From Pogona vitticeps (Eukaryota; Chordata; Lepidosauria; Squamata; Agamidae): a stretch of DNA of 64,000 bases. Numbering within the stretch: the first letter of the stretch is position 1; each line of letters opens with the position of its first letter. Below, piece by piece: positions 1 to 11,832 of the stretch. Location: the NCBI RefSeq assembly GCF_051106095.1, contig NC_135783.1, positions 195,622,947 to 195,686,946 on the forward strand, given 5' to 3'. The position numbers and the translations under genes were made by a program. A model generated the notes under the pieces. That model saw nothing but the letters and a program-made list of their open reading frames with translations, was not told where the DNA came from and searched no databases.

Positions 1-238
1 TACACAGGAATGTTTTACCATTCCCTTCTGCTTGAGAAACTCTGATGCTGTGGGACTTGCCCAAGGCCACACAGGCTGGCTCCTTTGCCAGGAGCCACAA
101 AAGGGAACTGAAGCTGCAACAAGATTGACAGATACTTCAGGATTTGCTTCACAATTAGCACAGGGGAATTCTAAGTATTTTTCAATAATCCCAGGATGCA
201 AAGAGTAATGTGTATCAGCCCAGCCCTTTTTTAAAAAT

Positions 239-301
<63 letters not shown>

Positions 302-600
302 GCTTCTGATTTCGAGGTTTTTTTTTCCACCCCCTGCTGCTGGGGATTCAAATAAAAAATTCAGATGAGGCTGCCTCTCTACCATCATTTGCTTTGTTCT
401 ACAAAAGGATGATGAGGGCATGACTCCGGCTAGTGTTATGAAGCTGAGGTATGCTGTTTTGGGGACAGCGGGAATACCCATCCATCTTTCTCCTTAGCTC
501 CCCAAAGGTTTTTTTTTTTAATTTAAACACACAAATTAGTGCTAGATCACCTTATTGCATTGATACATTTCTTTGGCACTAGACCACCTCTGCACAGACA
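1..600. other. Intergenic DNA with a (TTTA)n tract
   Basis: No gene is seen here. A perfect (TTTA)n microsatellite fills about 237-301; it could be the tail of an eroded L2-type LINE, whose copies elsewhere in this window end in TAAA repeats, but no LINE body is visible beside it. The rest is unremarkable single-copy-looking sequence. Confidence 0.6.
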
Positions 601-673
601 GTCGGTCGGTTCTGTCGGTCGGTCGGTCGGTCAGTAGGTAGGTAGGTAGGTAGGTAGGTAGGTAGGTAGGTAG

Positions 674-744
<71 letters not shown>
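601..744 (+). repeat. Compound tetranucleotide microsatellite
   Basis: About 144 bases of tetranucleotides fall in three successive blocks: GGTC units, then GGTA units, then AGTA units. Each block differs from the next by one base of the repeat unit. The long open frames across it are by-products of the absence of stop codons in the repeat and are not genes. Confidence 0.95.
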
Positions 745-894
745 GAGCTGGAGATCTCCAGGCAGGCTGTATCAAAGGAAGGGGGGCTGTCTCTAATTCC
801 ATCAGATTGAAGGCCAGTGTGGACATGGGCACTGAAACAATCTGGAATCGTTGTGGGATCACCCAAAGGGAACACAACCTTAAAAGAGGCTGGG

Positions 895-1195
895 AATCAA
901 GCTGCAGCCAGGGAAGTCACATCCTGAGTTTGGAAGCTAAGCAAAGTTGGGACTGGTTAGAGTTTGGATGGGAGAACACCCGGAAACATCAGGGAAGTTC
1001 CCGAGAGAGCTAGAAGGTAATCCTGCCTGAAACCCTGGTGAGCCTTTGCCAGTCAGAACTGACAATCTTGGGGCATAAGGATGATGGCTGGCCTGAGTCT
1101 GTAGAAGGCAGCTTCCTATATCAGTCTGCCCAAAGTTTTTCAAGCCTGGATTTCTAGCTCTACAAGTCAGTGCTTTCACCACAGAAAGGTTGTGC
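895..1195 (+). repeat. 5S rRNA-derived SINE
   Basis: From about 919 to 1000 the sequence follows the 3' two thirds of vertebrate 5S rRNA. It keeps the box A-like GGAAGCTAAGC, the intermediate region GGACTGGTTAG and the box C-like TGGATGGGAGA, which together form the internal polymerase III promoter of 5S genes. A non-5S tail follows, including AAGGCAGCTTCCTATAT near 1107-1123, a phrase I recall as common in squamate repeats. A 5S head fused to another tail is the structure of 5S-derived SINEs. The 5' third of the 5S part is poorly preserved, so this is an old copy. The alternative is a plain 5S pseudogene beside an unrelated repeat. Confidence 0.72.
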
Positions 1196-2934
1196 TGGCT
1201 GAGGGATTCTGGGAGCTCCAGTCCTCCCAAAGGGACTTTTCCAAACTCTGCTTCACCTGACCGCCCCACTCCCGGCAGGTGCAGAGTGGCTCTCTGATTC
1301 ACAGCTAGTTCGAAGTGAAAGCAGCCATCGCTACACTGTGAAGGAACCCAGAGAGGGAGGACATTGACGTGGGCACAGGCGATGCTCCAAGACTGCACTG
1401 CTCTCTCAAGGACAGACGGGACTCTGCTGACAAGCACTTCCTTGGCTGCGGAGCTTATTCTGCAAGACTGGCTTCCTCAGGCTCTTTGGACAACTTCAGT
1501 TGCTGAAAACGTCCGTCCACGTTTATCGCTTGCAACTGCCAAGCGATGCCTCCATGCAACCCAAGGCAGCCTTCCCATCAGCAGCTTCCTCGTTCTCCTA
1601 AGAGAACTGCTCCCAAAGGGTCTTTTTTCTTGTTGACAACCATCGTAATTTGACGAGTGTGGAAGCAAAACCAAAAGAAGGAGAAGATGAATGGCTGGGA
1701 AATAAATGTGCTTCTCTTAATTCCTTTTGCAGCAGCTTTCTACCTTCACGTAACCTCGAGATGCTCCTGAGGAAGAAGGGTGACAAAGGTTTTCATTTTC
1801 AAAACCAACATTAGTTTGCTGCACCATTGGGTGAAATCCAAGGATTTAGTCAGGGTTGTTTCCCTTGCTGCCTGGCTTAGCACATGTAATGAAAATTATG
1901 CCTTCCACATCCCATGCCAAGTGGAATACATTAGCTGCAAGAATAACCGAGTCAGCATTCTGTCCAGATAGACAGCGCTGCAGAAAATCGGCTAATGCAT
2001 TCTTGCGCAGGTGGCATGCAGTTCCCAGATTTTAGAGGTGAAGTAATGAATCACAACAGGGCTCTGGAAAAAAAGGACTGTCCAATGTTGTCAGAAAGAT
2101 TCTCCTGTTAAAACAACGACAGGAGCAAACTCTGTTCTGATTGTTCCTAAATCTCATAAAGGCTGGGCAACATCAGGCAGATGGTTATTGGAAAGGAAAC
2201 TCCAAGGCCACTGATGTGGAACTTAGAAAAATCTCTCAGCAAGTATGGCTGCCCTTCCCAGAGCCTCTGCAGAAAACGCTTTTAATCTAAAGAGAGAGAA
2301 TTAGCTAAAAGCGCTGACTGAGCTGATTACATCAGTCCTGCAATACAGTAAGTACTTCAGTATCTTCCCCTGAGGTATTAGGACTGGGGAGCTTTGGGGG
2401 GGCACATTAGCATTCAAAATGACTAGATGTTAACAGTCCCTCACCACCCTACTCCAATATTTTTCTTATAGGGAGATCTGGTGGAATAGTTTGTCAAGCT
2501 CTGGAAATGCACTTTCTCTCTATCGGCCTTCCAGTCCAAATCATCAGCAAACCTTCAGTTCCAGTTTAATTCTGTTCTTTTATTTCTGAGATGGCTGACT
2601 TCAGTCTGGACATCTTCTGAGCCTGTCCAAACAAGCTTGATTCAGTTTAGGATTCATTAAAATCTGAAGAGCATGTTTCTAGTTGATTGTCATCAATAGT
2701 CTCAGTGCAAGTCAGACAGAAGCGGGGGGGGGGAGGTATTTATTTATTTATTTATTTATGCATATGTTTATATAATAAAATTTCATTGTGCATTTCCTTC
2801 AAGCAGCTGATGGGGGTGTTCATAGTGCTTCTCTTTTTTTATCCTCAAAAGAATCCTGTCAGCTGTGTCAAAGCCAAGGTCATCAAATAAGCTTCAAATC
2901 GGATTTGAACCCAGATCCTGAGCCAAGTCCTCTA
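1196..2934. other. Intergenic DNA without recognisable genes
   Basis: No coding exon, RNA gene or repeat family could be recognised. A short (TTTA)n run lies at about 2737-2760 after a G run. Open frames are short, unconserved in appearance and overlap each other on both strands. Confidence 0.55.
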
Positions 2935-3145
2935 AACCAGCCATTTCCAAGGGGGGTCATATGCCCCCCTGGGGGGCCCTGGAGCATTTGAAGAGGGGCA
3001 TAGACTGGAAACAGTTCTCCACACATCAACCTTATGAAGTTCGCTGTGCGACATATACAATCTTGATTCAGTCTAAATTTACTTTCTCATTGTGTTTATG
3101 GCCATGCCCCCAAAACAGGTTGAGAACCACAACTCTAAATCACTG
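2935..3145. mobile_element. hAT-like DNA transposon remnant
   Basis: The segment opens near CCAGCCATTTCCAAGG and closes with GGTTGAGAACCACAACT, the reverse complement of the GTGGTTCTCAACC type of end common in nonautonomous hAT elements. The middle contains no coding sequence. The two ends match poorly, so the assignment is tentative. Confidence 0.4.
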
Positions 3146-3182
3146 CACCACATTGGTTGTTTCAGTGTCTAACTAAAGCATT

Positions 3183-3480
3183 GTTATGTGTTATATGCCA
3201 TCAAGTCGTTGTCAGCACATGGTTACCGTATGAATTAATGATCTTGAAAAGGTGTGCCATAAGCAGCGCTGCCCAGATCTTGTGGCTTCCTTTACTGAGT
3301 CAGTCTGTCCCATGTCTTCTCCTGCTGCCTTCCACTTCTCCGAGCCTCCTTGCTCTTCCAGGGAGTCTTGCCTTCTCATGATAAATCCAACAGCGTGGGT
3401 AGAAGCCAAAACTCTTATAAAAACTGGTTCTCTGACCCAGCTGGTTTTCATTATTGCCAAGTAACGCTTTGGATCGGGGC
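3183..3480. repeat. Dispersed SINE/LINE-type repeat
   Basis: The start, TGCCATCAAGTCGTTG, is the reverse complement of the tail motif (CAACTTGATGGCA-like) seen on SINE copies elsewhere in this window, such as 12100-12318. The body matches, from memory, a repeat widespread in amniotes that mentions the phrase GCTGCCTTCCACTT. Its class could not be settled by eye. Confidence 0.4.
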
Positions 3481-3671
3481 TGATAGTCTGTGCAACAGAA
3501 GTGGTTAGGTGGTGAAGATGAGGAAGGTGGTGTTGGCCTTCTTCCTTTTGACCCATTCAAAAACATTGGGCCATGCCTATGGCTCTTTCCTGTCATCTGG
3601 GTGAGGTCTCTGGTATGTGATGGAATAACAAGATGCCTTGTGGGTAAAAAGATCTGCAGAAGGTATCATCC

Positions 3672-3760
3672 TAAGCCACCTTGCGTCCCCTTGGGGGCAA
3701 AGGCAGGGTACAAATAATAAAATGAATGGACGAATGAATGAATGAATGAATTATACCTGC
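3672..3760 (+). mobile_element. L2-type LINE 3' end fragment
   Basis: AAGCCACCTTGCGTCCCC, then GGCAGGGTACAAATAATAAAA and an (ATGA)n tail, give the layout of the 3' ends of the L2-type LINEs in this window: a GCCGCC-like box, a G-rich box with TATAAAT, then a tetranucleotide tail. The copy is severely 5'-truncated. Confidence 0.6.
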
Positions 3761-6549
3761 TTCACTGTAACCCTACATTCAGGCATGGATTTGAATCCAA
3801 GAGGAGGGAGGGGAAAAAAAAAAACAAAGAACATGATGTGCTCATTTTCAGAGCAGATGATTGACAAATGGAGAACTGGGAGGATGGCGAAAGCCTAGTG
3901 TTGTTCTTGGGGGCTGGCATTGTTGGCCTTGCCATTGGTAGAAGTCACATAGAAGGCTCACTTACTGGAATGGCTGGTCAATATGCAAAACGGCTTTCTG
4001 AACAACACCAAAACTTTTAAGACCATGATGAGATCATGCTGTCTTCGATGCCAACTATGCAGAAGGAAAGTCTCTTTTGTGGAGTTAAAACCCACCAAAA
4101 GAAGAAAATAGACTTTATCCTTTCAGGACATGTTGTCGCATGGTCGAAACCTTACAGATCAAGTATCCAAAACCACACAAACAATTGTCAAGGGCAGTTG
4201 GTAGACATTACCTGCTAATGCTTCTCATCACACCTGTGCATGTTGGACAGGGCCTGGAGAGAGCCACGTTTCAGTTTCCACTAAGCCAGGAGGAGATGTT
4301 GGGTCTGGCCTCTCCTATCCCAGAGGATTGTAGTTTTGAGGATAAAGTAGAAAGGCACGGTGCCACCTATGCCTTGAGCTCATTCAAAGAAGAGGACTAT
4401 AGACCTAAACATAAACGGCATTTTGCGGGGGGGGGGGGTGTCTGCTTACAAGGATTGCATCTCATCTCCATCATGAATAAGATCTGGCTGATCCCACAAG
4501 AGGACAGACAGCTTCCTCTCTTCCTCAAAAGATAAAGGAGAAAAATCTTTTCAATACTTACTTGAAGGCAATTAAGATGTGCCACCATGTTTAAGCATTT
4601 CATTGGCTGTTTCTGCTCCCAACCATGCAAATACCCCTGCAGTGAACACCCAGCCTGAGCTGAATAGATTGTAGGAACTGATGAATTAGCCATCAGATCT
4701 GGGAAATCAAAAAGCATAACTTCTAGTCCTGTCTACTCAGGAGCTTCTATTTTGCTTACTGAGACATTTAGAAAGGAAGAAGTGCATGTAGGAGTGACTC
4801 AGGGAGGACAAAACTGGGCATGGGAAGTTTTTGGTTCAAGGCTGTGAAACTCAAGGGTAAGAGTTTAATCGTTGATCCTTATGGCGAATAATTTGCTGCC
4901 CAGTGCATTTCCCTGCCATCTCTAGCTGTTATCAGCTATGGAGGGGAAAATAACTAGGCATTTGAATTGTGTCCGTACATTTGCACCCCTGTAGCTAGCA
5001 GTATTGGGGAAAGGGGCAAAAGAGAACTGGGTCAGAGTCACAGTTGGAGGTCAGAGTGTTTTTCAGCTTTTTTCCCATCCTGCCACGTGATACAAATCAC
5101 CTTGTAGCTGCTTTTAGCAACACAGAGAAAAAGAGAAGTAGCATTGCATAATAACCTTATTAGGAGAGGCTGATCAAAATGTCTCCAAAGTAGCAAATTT
5201 TCAAGTTCTTCAGAAGAAATAAATAGTCTAGAAATCTGGTCAGGTGTTGAGGCCTTTCAGCCTGTAGACAGAGACTATAAACTAAAGTGAAAATAGATTT
5301 AGGTGTGAAGGTATCAGTTTACACCTAGTTTTCTTATGAGTGGCATGGCAGTGACTAACCTCTTCTGCTTCTCGTGTCTCACTGTGATCACTGAGAACTT
5401 CTGATTTCAGCCCCTGAAAGTGCAACTTCGCTCTGCTCCTAAATCTCCTTTAGAAATCAGCTGTCTTTCACACCAACTCTTTGAAAAGCTTTGTGGATAT
5501 CATGTAAAAATTGTCTTCTGTTATCCTGTGTGCTGGATTTCTCTCTTTGTCTGTTAGTGAAGTAGCACTAGAGGTGTGCAGGATTTGTTTTCGGACAACA
5601 GGAACTTTTAGAATTCCCTAGGCAGCGCACACACACACTGCCTGGGAAATTGTGGGACCTAGGGGGCAAAAATACAGATCTGCACACTTCTAATTAGTAT
5701 TTATATTGAAACCTTCCCATCCAAGAAACCATTGCCCCTGAAGTGAAATAGTGCTAGACATGCTGTGGATGTTGTTTAATTAATGTGCTTTAAGAATTGG
5801 TGCACTGCTTGATCTCCCAGTCAAATTTCTGGTGCATTTTGGGTGAGAAGAGGGGGGTTAAAGGGGGGGGGCAGGATGCATGACAAGGGCAGAGAACAGA
5901 GTAAAGAAATAGATGAGTAACACAGGGATGCGGTTGTAGAGGTGTCAGGACACAATGCTGTTGTTGCCCCACCGCCTTTTGTCAGTGCATCCCTGGCATT
6001 AAAAAAAAAATCTTCAGCAGGGTTGAGGAAGTAAACATGAACCCTGGCCATTTTGTATCCCATGCCACATGCACCTGAAGTTCAACACATGAAGATCCTT
6101 GGCTGAAGTCTTACCTCAGCTCTCTAGGTGACCTCAGACAAAAACACTAATTTATCTCTGCAATATAGGATAGTGGCTAGCTTAGCTTATAGAACTGTTG
6201 TATTCTTGCCATGATTTTGTGAAACAAACGGCATGTGTGGCTGTTATTCATTGGCCCTAGCCATCTTTGAGGTGACACCATTTTATTCTATATGAAAGCT
6301 GGGCCCTGCCCAACAATTGATTAATTGTACAGTTGGCTTTCTTTTTAGGGTTACAAAAGAGCATGCCGTCATTCGGTAAGTGCTTTTTGTTGTATATTTG
6401 TTTTACGGAACAGACCACTTTCACTGGCACCTAACCAGCCATTGATTCTATCTCTTATATGCGCCTATTTCTTATCAATCTATCTCAGAATGTGGAAAAG
6501 TTATGGGACTATAAATTCCAGAATCACCCTAACCACTAAGGATCGTAAT
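3761..6549. other. Intergenic DNA without recognisable genes
   Basis: About 2.8 kb with no exon, RNA gene or assignable repeat. G or C runs occur near 4428-4438 and 5862-5870. An L-shaped mix of short open frames is present on both strands, and none carries a recognisable domain. Confidence 0.5.
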
Positions 6550-6690
6550 CCATGGATCATCAAGTCTAACCCCTGTCAAGGAGGCCCAATGGAGAATCGA
6601 ACTCCTGCCCTCCAATGCCTAAACCACTGAGCTATTCAGCAACATGCCACACTCCAAATGTTGGACTGCAGTTCCCATCAACTAGCACAA
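6550..6690 (-). repeat. tRNA/CR1-tailed SINE and MITE fragment
   Basis: Read on the minus strand, 6565-6639 begins with a tRNA-like head (a GAATAGCTCAGTGGTTTAGG A-box region, then a GTTCGATTCTCC B box). It runs into CCTCCTTGACAGGGG, a join also seen at 11833-11967 and 46874-46965. The lower-coordinate edge resembles the end of CR1. The adjoining 6640-6690 resembles half of a foldback MITE (GTTGGACTGCAGTTCCCATC). Confidence 0.6.
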
Positions 6691-8651
6691 GCCAAAGGCA
6701 AGAGAGGAAAGGAGTTGCAGTGCAACCTCTGGATGACCGCCTGCTCCCTGCCTTGCCTGTTGCAGGCCTACCCATTTCTGGTTGGCCAAGGTCAGCCAGA
6801 CAGGGATGTTCTAGAAGGATTTTCTGACTGAAAGCTAAAAGCAAAACTTCACAAACCCCTTTGAAACCGCCTTGACAAGGCATTCGAAAAGGGCAGCTGC
6901 TGCTGCACATCGGCCACTGGCAGTCGGCTGCTCCCCCTTTGATGGCTCCAGGTGGATCCTTTCTCCCCCCCCCCATGCGTCATTCAGACGCTCTCCTGGA
7001 TGTTTTTATTCTAGCCCAATGTGTCGACAGAGGCTTTCAATTTGTAAAAGGACACGAAGGACCCAGCCAGGGAATATGCCGCCGGTGGGAAGAGATGACT
7101 TTGAACATTTTAAGGCTTTCTTCACACATAACATTTAAAGAGCCTTCAAGCGGCAGCTTTCAAAGGAGCATTGTGCCAGGTCTTTCTTTACTGTGCTAAA
7201 AGTACCTCGGAGAAATATAGTTGGAGGGATCTTTCATTTTGCATTCAGAAACCCCCTTTACACTGTCATGCCGTGTTACCTGTTTCCCGTATTGTCCTCA
7301 AGCCTTCAAAGAACTGGCATCCAAGCTGTAAATATTTACACTCAGCGTGTGCCTCTCCAGTCCTAACAGAACCCTGCCACAAATGATACTATCCTTGGGT
7401 TCTCCTATAGATTTTGCAACTGAAGCGCCCGGGTGCATGTGCTTGCAAGCTCCCATTAGCCACACCTCTGAAGGTCTGCATACTGTCCACTCCAATGGCG
7501 AAGGTCTTGTGTTGCCTCTGCTTTGGCTTTTCCTTAATTTATTGTTTATTTAAGTTATTTTTACTCCACCTTTCTCCTTAAAAGGACTCTTTTTAGCAGA
7601 GCTTGGAAGAGCACATGATTTCAACTGGAATCCTACTGGTGTTCACAGAAGGTTTGCATAACATGGTGGCATTAACCGAGGATAACTGAGAAGGTGCCGG
7701 GGTGCATTTTGGTTGTGCAATAAGGACGCAACCAAGAGGCAACCCAGGATTGTGCTAATTAGCTGCAATCAGCCACAGCAAATTATGCACTTCCTAAATG
7801 AACACCAGTAGGATACTGGCTGTCTTGTTTTTTCACCAACAAGATAAACCATAACTTGAAAGAATGTAGATCAGAAAAATATTACAGTGGGAATATTCCC
7901 ACCCAGAGTAGTGCTATGATACTAGTGACTAGTGGGAGCAGATGCAGTGTTTCAGTTAAGGGCCAGCTGAGACCAAGGTGTAATTACTGAAGGATCTTGG
8001 CTAAGGACTCCAGCTGAGAGCAATGTTTTTATCTGCAACCTGCCTTGATATTTCCTGAAGCTATCTTGACCCTTGGTCCCGACCTGGGTTTCTCTTCATG
8101 ATTCCTTGACTCTAGCATTATTACTCCTGATTCTGACTGATTCTCTGGCTTCTGACCTTGGGCTGGCTTATCGGACTCTGCCTTTTGTTTACTGAATTAA
8201 ATCACAACAGCGGGATACAAATTGAATGAATGAACGAATATTCCCTCACACATACTCTGAAGTAGCATTATTTTTATCCACATTTTCCTGGGCCTTTGTT
8301 CTAAAGAGCCATGGAATGGCTTGAATATGTTCTGAATGTTGTCCAACAGATCAAGAAGAGAAATTTTTCCCTCGCTAAGCTCTATAATGCCTGTGTTTTA
8401 AAAAAAGCAAACGGTCACATTTTAGCTCAGCCAGAGGCCCAAGTTGCTGCCAATTGGCAAGCTGCTTCATTGGAGGGGGACCCTCAATCCTCTACCCTCA
8501 AAGAAACTGCTAGAATCCTGTTTCTTGACTAAGGAAATAAATGTCCTCCTTAAGGCTTCTGGAAGGCTCTCCAGAATTAGAGAAAAACCACATGCTTTGC
8601 TTCCAGTCTTTTTCCTTTTCAGATCTCAGCCGGGTGTCAGACATACGTTCA
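6691..8651. other. Intergenic DNA, mostly unassigned
   Basis: No gene recognised. Around 7540-7590 an AT-rich run followed by CTCCACCTTTCTCCTTAAAAGG looks like an antisense L2/CR1 3' end. Around 8195-8235 GGGATACAAATTGAATGAATG looks like a sense one. Both are too short to be certain. Confidence 0.45.
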
Positions 8652-8664
8652 CTAGGTACCCTTA

Positions 8665-9010
8665 AAGGTAAAGGTAAAGGTTCCCCTTGACAGTTTTTGT
8701 CCAGTCGTGTTCGACTCTAGGGGGCGGTGCTCATCCCCGTTTCCAAGCCATAGAGCCAGCGTTTTGTCTGAAGACAATCTTCCGTGGTCACATGACCAGT
8801 GCGACTTAGACACAGAACGCTGTTACCTTCCCACCAAGGTGGTCCCTATTTATCTACTCACATTTGCATGCTTTCGAACCGCTAGGTTGGCGGGAGCTGG
8901 GACAAATGACGGGCGCTCACTCCGTCGCGTGGATTCGATCTTGCAACTGCTTGGTCTTTTGACCCTGCAGCACAGGCTTCTGCGGTTTAGCCCACAGCGC
9001 CACCACGTCC
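8665..9010 (-). mobile_element. Sauria SINE with 13-bp target duplication
   Basis: On the minus strand this is a full-length-looking Sauria SINE. It has a tRNA-derived head with TGGTGGCGCTGTGGGCTAAA (A-box region) and GATCGAATCCACGCGA (B-box region), a unique middle, and a 3' end rich in AAGGTAAAGG-type repeats. That 3' end is thought to resemble the Bov-B LINE 3' end that supplies retrotransposition. The 13-base CTAGGTACCCTTA lies directly on both sides (8652-8664 and 9011-9023), so the insertion is clean and fairly young. It carries no protein. Polymerase III boxes are internal to the element. Confidence 0.92.
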
Positions 9011-9236
9011 CTAGGTACCCTTAGGTGTGTCACAATCTCTCAGTCTTAGACCGTCCCTTTCATCCCCCCTGCAGTCCAAAACGTCTGTCTAGTTCTAGGT
9101 TCCATTCATTCACGAGGCAACTCTTTGCCTGTCGACAACTCTTTGAGCACGACATGAGGGAAACAGGCCCACTTCCCTCCCCTGTGCTTCCCCAGCAGCT
9201 AACTGGTTGCCATAAGGGGCAAGGGTAGGAAGGAAC

Positions 9237-9450
9237 CAGTGGTGGGATTCAGCAGGTTCGCACCAGTTCTACAGAACCGGTAACTAATGTATTATTGGTT
9301 CTGCAGAACCGTTTGTTGGCCTGCTGAATCCCACCACTGATCCTGGCCAGTGGTGGGATTCAGCAGGTTCGCACCAGTTCTACAGAACTGGTAGCTAATG
9401 TATTATTGATTCTGCAGAACCGTTTGTTGGCCTGCTGAATCCCACCACTG
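9237..9450. mobile_element. Tandem hAT MITE dimer with one shared TSD
   Basis: Two near-identical ~103-bp palindromic units (9237-9339 and 9348-9450) lie head to tail with the 8-bp spacer ATCCTGGC. Each unit starts CAGTGGTGGGATTCAGCAG and ends with its reverse complement. The outer flanks carry a perfect 8-bp direct repeat, GAAGGAAC (9229-9236 and 9451-9458), the length hAT transposases make. The spacer does not match the outer repeat, so the dimer looks as if it inserted as one unit. No coding capacity. Confidence 0.85.
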
Positions 9451-9707
9451 GAAGGAACCTTTGGCTCTCCTGATGTTTTGAAGTATCTCACACTGGCCAG
9501 GGTCAGTGGGCTGCTGGGCATTGTAGGCTGAGACATCGGGAGGGTTCGTATTATAGTTCGTATTATAAAGTTCATATTATATACTGTAGTTCGTATTATA
9601 AAGGATTACCATGAGAATGTGCTATAACCCCAATGTACTGTATAAATGCTAAATATTATTCATAGCTGACCAATAAAACATATAGACTGAAGTCCTGTTG
9701 CTTAGTG

Positions 9708-9843
9708 CAATGGTCCCCAACCTTGGGCCTCCAGATGTTCTTGGACTTCAACTCCAAGAAATCCTGGGCAGCAGAGGTGATGGTGAAGGCTTCTGGGAGT
9801 TGGAGTCCAAGAACATCTGGAGGCCCAAGGTTGGGGACCACTG
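9708..9843. mobile_element. Palindromic hAT-like MITE
   Basis: A 136-bp near-perfect foldback: its left half (TGGTCCCCAACCTTGGGCCT...) returns as the reverse complement on the right. It is flanked by the 8-bp duplication GCTTAGTG (9700-9707 and 9844-9851). This is the same family as 33638-33764. Nonautonomous, without coding sequence. Confidence 0.85.
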
Positions 9844-9895
9844 GCTTAGTGTACTAAGTCACTCTAGAGTTGGCCTGTTGAAACAGTGGGGAGGG

Positions 9896-10060
9896 GTTGG
9901 TGAGTCAGCTCCTCCGAATGTTCCATTGATTCAAATTGGTCTATTCTACTTAGAACTTCCTTTAAACTACAGCTAGAGTAGGCCTATTTGAATCAATGGA
10001 ACATTTGGTGGAGCTGACTCACCAAATCCCTGCTGATTCAAATGGGCCTTCTCTAGTGCA
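9896..10060. repeat. Foldback repeat, unclassified MITE-like
   Basis: An inverted repeat has arms around 9896-9935 (GGTGAGTCAGCTCCTCC... TTCCATTGATTCAAAT) and 9985-10025 (ATTTGAATCAATGGAACATT... GAGCTGACTCACC). It is bordered by CTAGAG/CTCTAG-type sequence. Similar phrases occur at 47410-47480 and 55660-55770, so it is a dispersed family. Confidence 0.6.
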
Positions 10061-11390
10061 ACTTACTATGCTAAACAACAGGGGTTTTTGAGCCACTGGA
10101 TAATGCAACACTGTCCCTCTGATGGCAGGATCGATGCCTCCTCTCCCTTTCCACCGCCTGTCATTCACCCCTCCATGCAGAAGGGCTGGAGGACTCTTTG
10201 GCTTCTGGGGGAGGTGAGAAGGAAAGGCAAGTTCTCCCACACAAAAGGGAAAGTCTACTCACAGGATGTTGAACATAGACCATGGCCCAACATGCCGCTT
10301 TTTTCTTTTTCTTTGAGCACCAAATTAGATGAAGGCCATCATCATCATCATCATCATCATATTGCACTCCACGCAATACAATACAATAAATTGCATTCCA
10401 GTAAAATAAATAATGTACAAACATACAACACATTTTAAAATCCACTTGAAGTCTTTTTCTCACCTTACATCTCATTGCCATAATAAACTCACCGGGGTCC
10501 TTACATAACCCCCAATTTTTCAAGGTTCTCCTTGTTCCGTTCCTCTTCTCTTCTCACCAAAATGATTTCAATAGATCTTGACTGGATCAGACCCCTGCAA
10601 GGCTTTGAAGAGGCTGGGGAGTAAATGCTCTAAAGGTTCTGTAACCAACCTTGGATTCAGTTTTAGAATAATGCCACCAGCCTCGTTCCTTTTCCTGCAA
10701 ACAATTCACCACAATTCACCTTCCGCAGCACGAAAGAAAAACAAGAACAAAAAAAAAAAGTTCAGACCTTGAAGGCAGATATTTCCTTAAAGCAAAATAA
10801 AAGTAACCCCTACAAGGGGAAGCAATAAGAGCAGAAAGAAATGTGAATGTGCACATACGAATGCCATAACAATGCTTTTTTTTCTTAAATCATATAATGT
10901 CTAATTTAAAGTTAGGATGTGAAATTCAGGTTTTAATAACATTTATTCAGGAAACAATAGGAAAAGCAATGTCTGCTGTACTGTTTTTGAGTACACCCAT
11001 AATAAATCTGACCCCACATCCTGCTTTCCATTCATTGCTTTCATCCTGAAAATGAACACATTCTTAAAATCTCTTATGTTTAATGTGTGCAATTCAGTTA
11101 CTGAGAATTTTTTTAAAATAGTACTTGAAATCAATAGCCTATTACAGCCTGCTGCTGTTGCCCATTTCAGCTCTATTTAACCTACTGAAATATAAGCCTG
11201 TGTGCCTAGAAGTGCCAAAGAATACTAAGAGTACTGGTTCACTAATGCAACTTCGCAGTTTCCAATTCTTTGAAGTCCTGATTTCTCCAGGATAGATCTC
11301 CCAGGTAATAATTTAATCTGACCACCACCACCCATAAGTCAGCCTATAAAGGTGCAAACCTTTGAATATGAATTCATACCTCTGAAACTG
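10061..11390. other. Intergenic DNA with a (CAT)n tract
   Basis: No gene or clear mobile element. A perfect (CAT)n trinucleotide repeat lies at about 10338-10361. An A-rich patch lies at about 10733-10761. Confidence 0.55.
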
Positions 11391-11394
11391 ACCA

Positions 11395-11800
11395 GCACCA
11401 TAGGCATCCTTCAGTCTCGAGAGACTACAGTAACATGGTCTGAATCAAGGAGTGTCCTCTCCAGAGCATGAAGCCTGGGTAAAGTAATATGGAGGATAGG
11501 CTGTTACCCAAGCAGCAAATCCCCCCTCTCCTCGTCGCTGAAATGGTCCAATGGAAAGGCAAGAGCCAATACAACTGGTTTCAGCAACATCGCAGGAGCT
11601 TCCAGAATGACACGAACTGCCTTCGGGACTCCAGCTCTGGATTTTGCCTCTAGGTTAACTCCTGAAGCCTTTTCCATGAGTGGATATATCCACAAGGCAG
11701 TGGAGGTTTGAAATTGGAGTTTTCCTTCTCCTGGATGGGCTGCCTTCCATGGCTGACGAGCCCCATCTACCCAGCACACCTTCAGAAAATCCTAGACAAG
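11395..11800. repeat. Unclassified dispersed repeat
   Basis: The phrase CATCCTTCAGTCTCGAGAGACTAC at the left (quoted here only in part: CATCCTTCAGTCTCGAGAG) is one I recall from repeats in squamate genomes, probably a LINE 3' region. The right part, to about 11790, is GC-richer but unassigned. Confidence 0.35.
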
Positions 11801-11832
11801 CTCTACTTATTATTATATGGTCGTCATCGTCA

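Noticed and set aside
542-877. Long minus-strand open frames with repeated TYLL units
   Set aside because: They only read through the tetranucleotide microsatellite, whose units contain no stop in those frames.
895-1010. Functional 5S rRNA gene
   Set aside because: The 5' third is degraded, there is no T-run terminator at the right place, and a SINE-like tail follows.
9237-9450. Possible CRISPR-like or satellite array
   Set aside because: Only two units, each an inverted-repeat MITE with hAT-type flanks, and the organism is a vertebrate.
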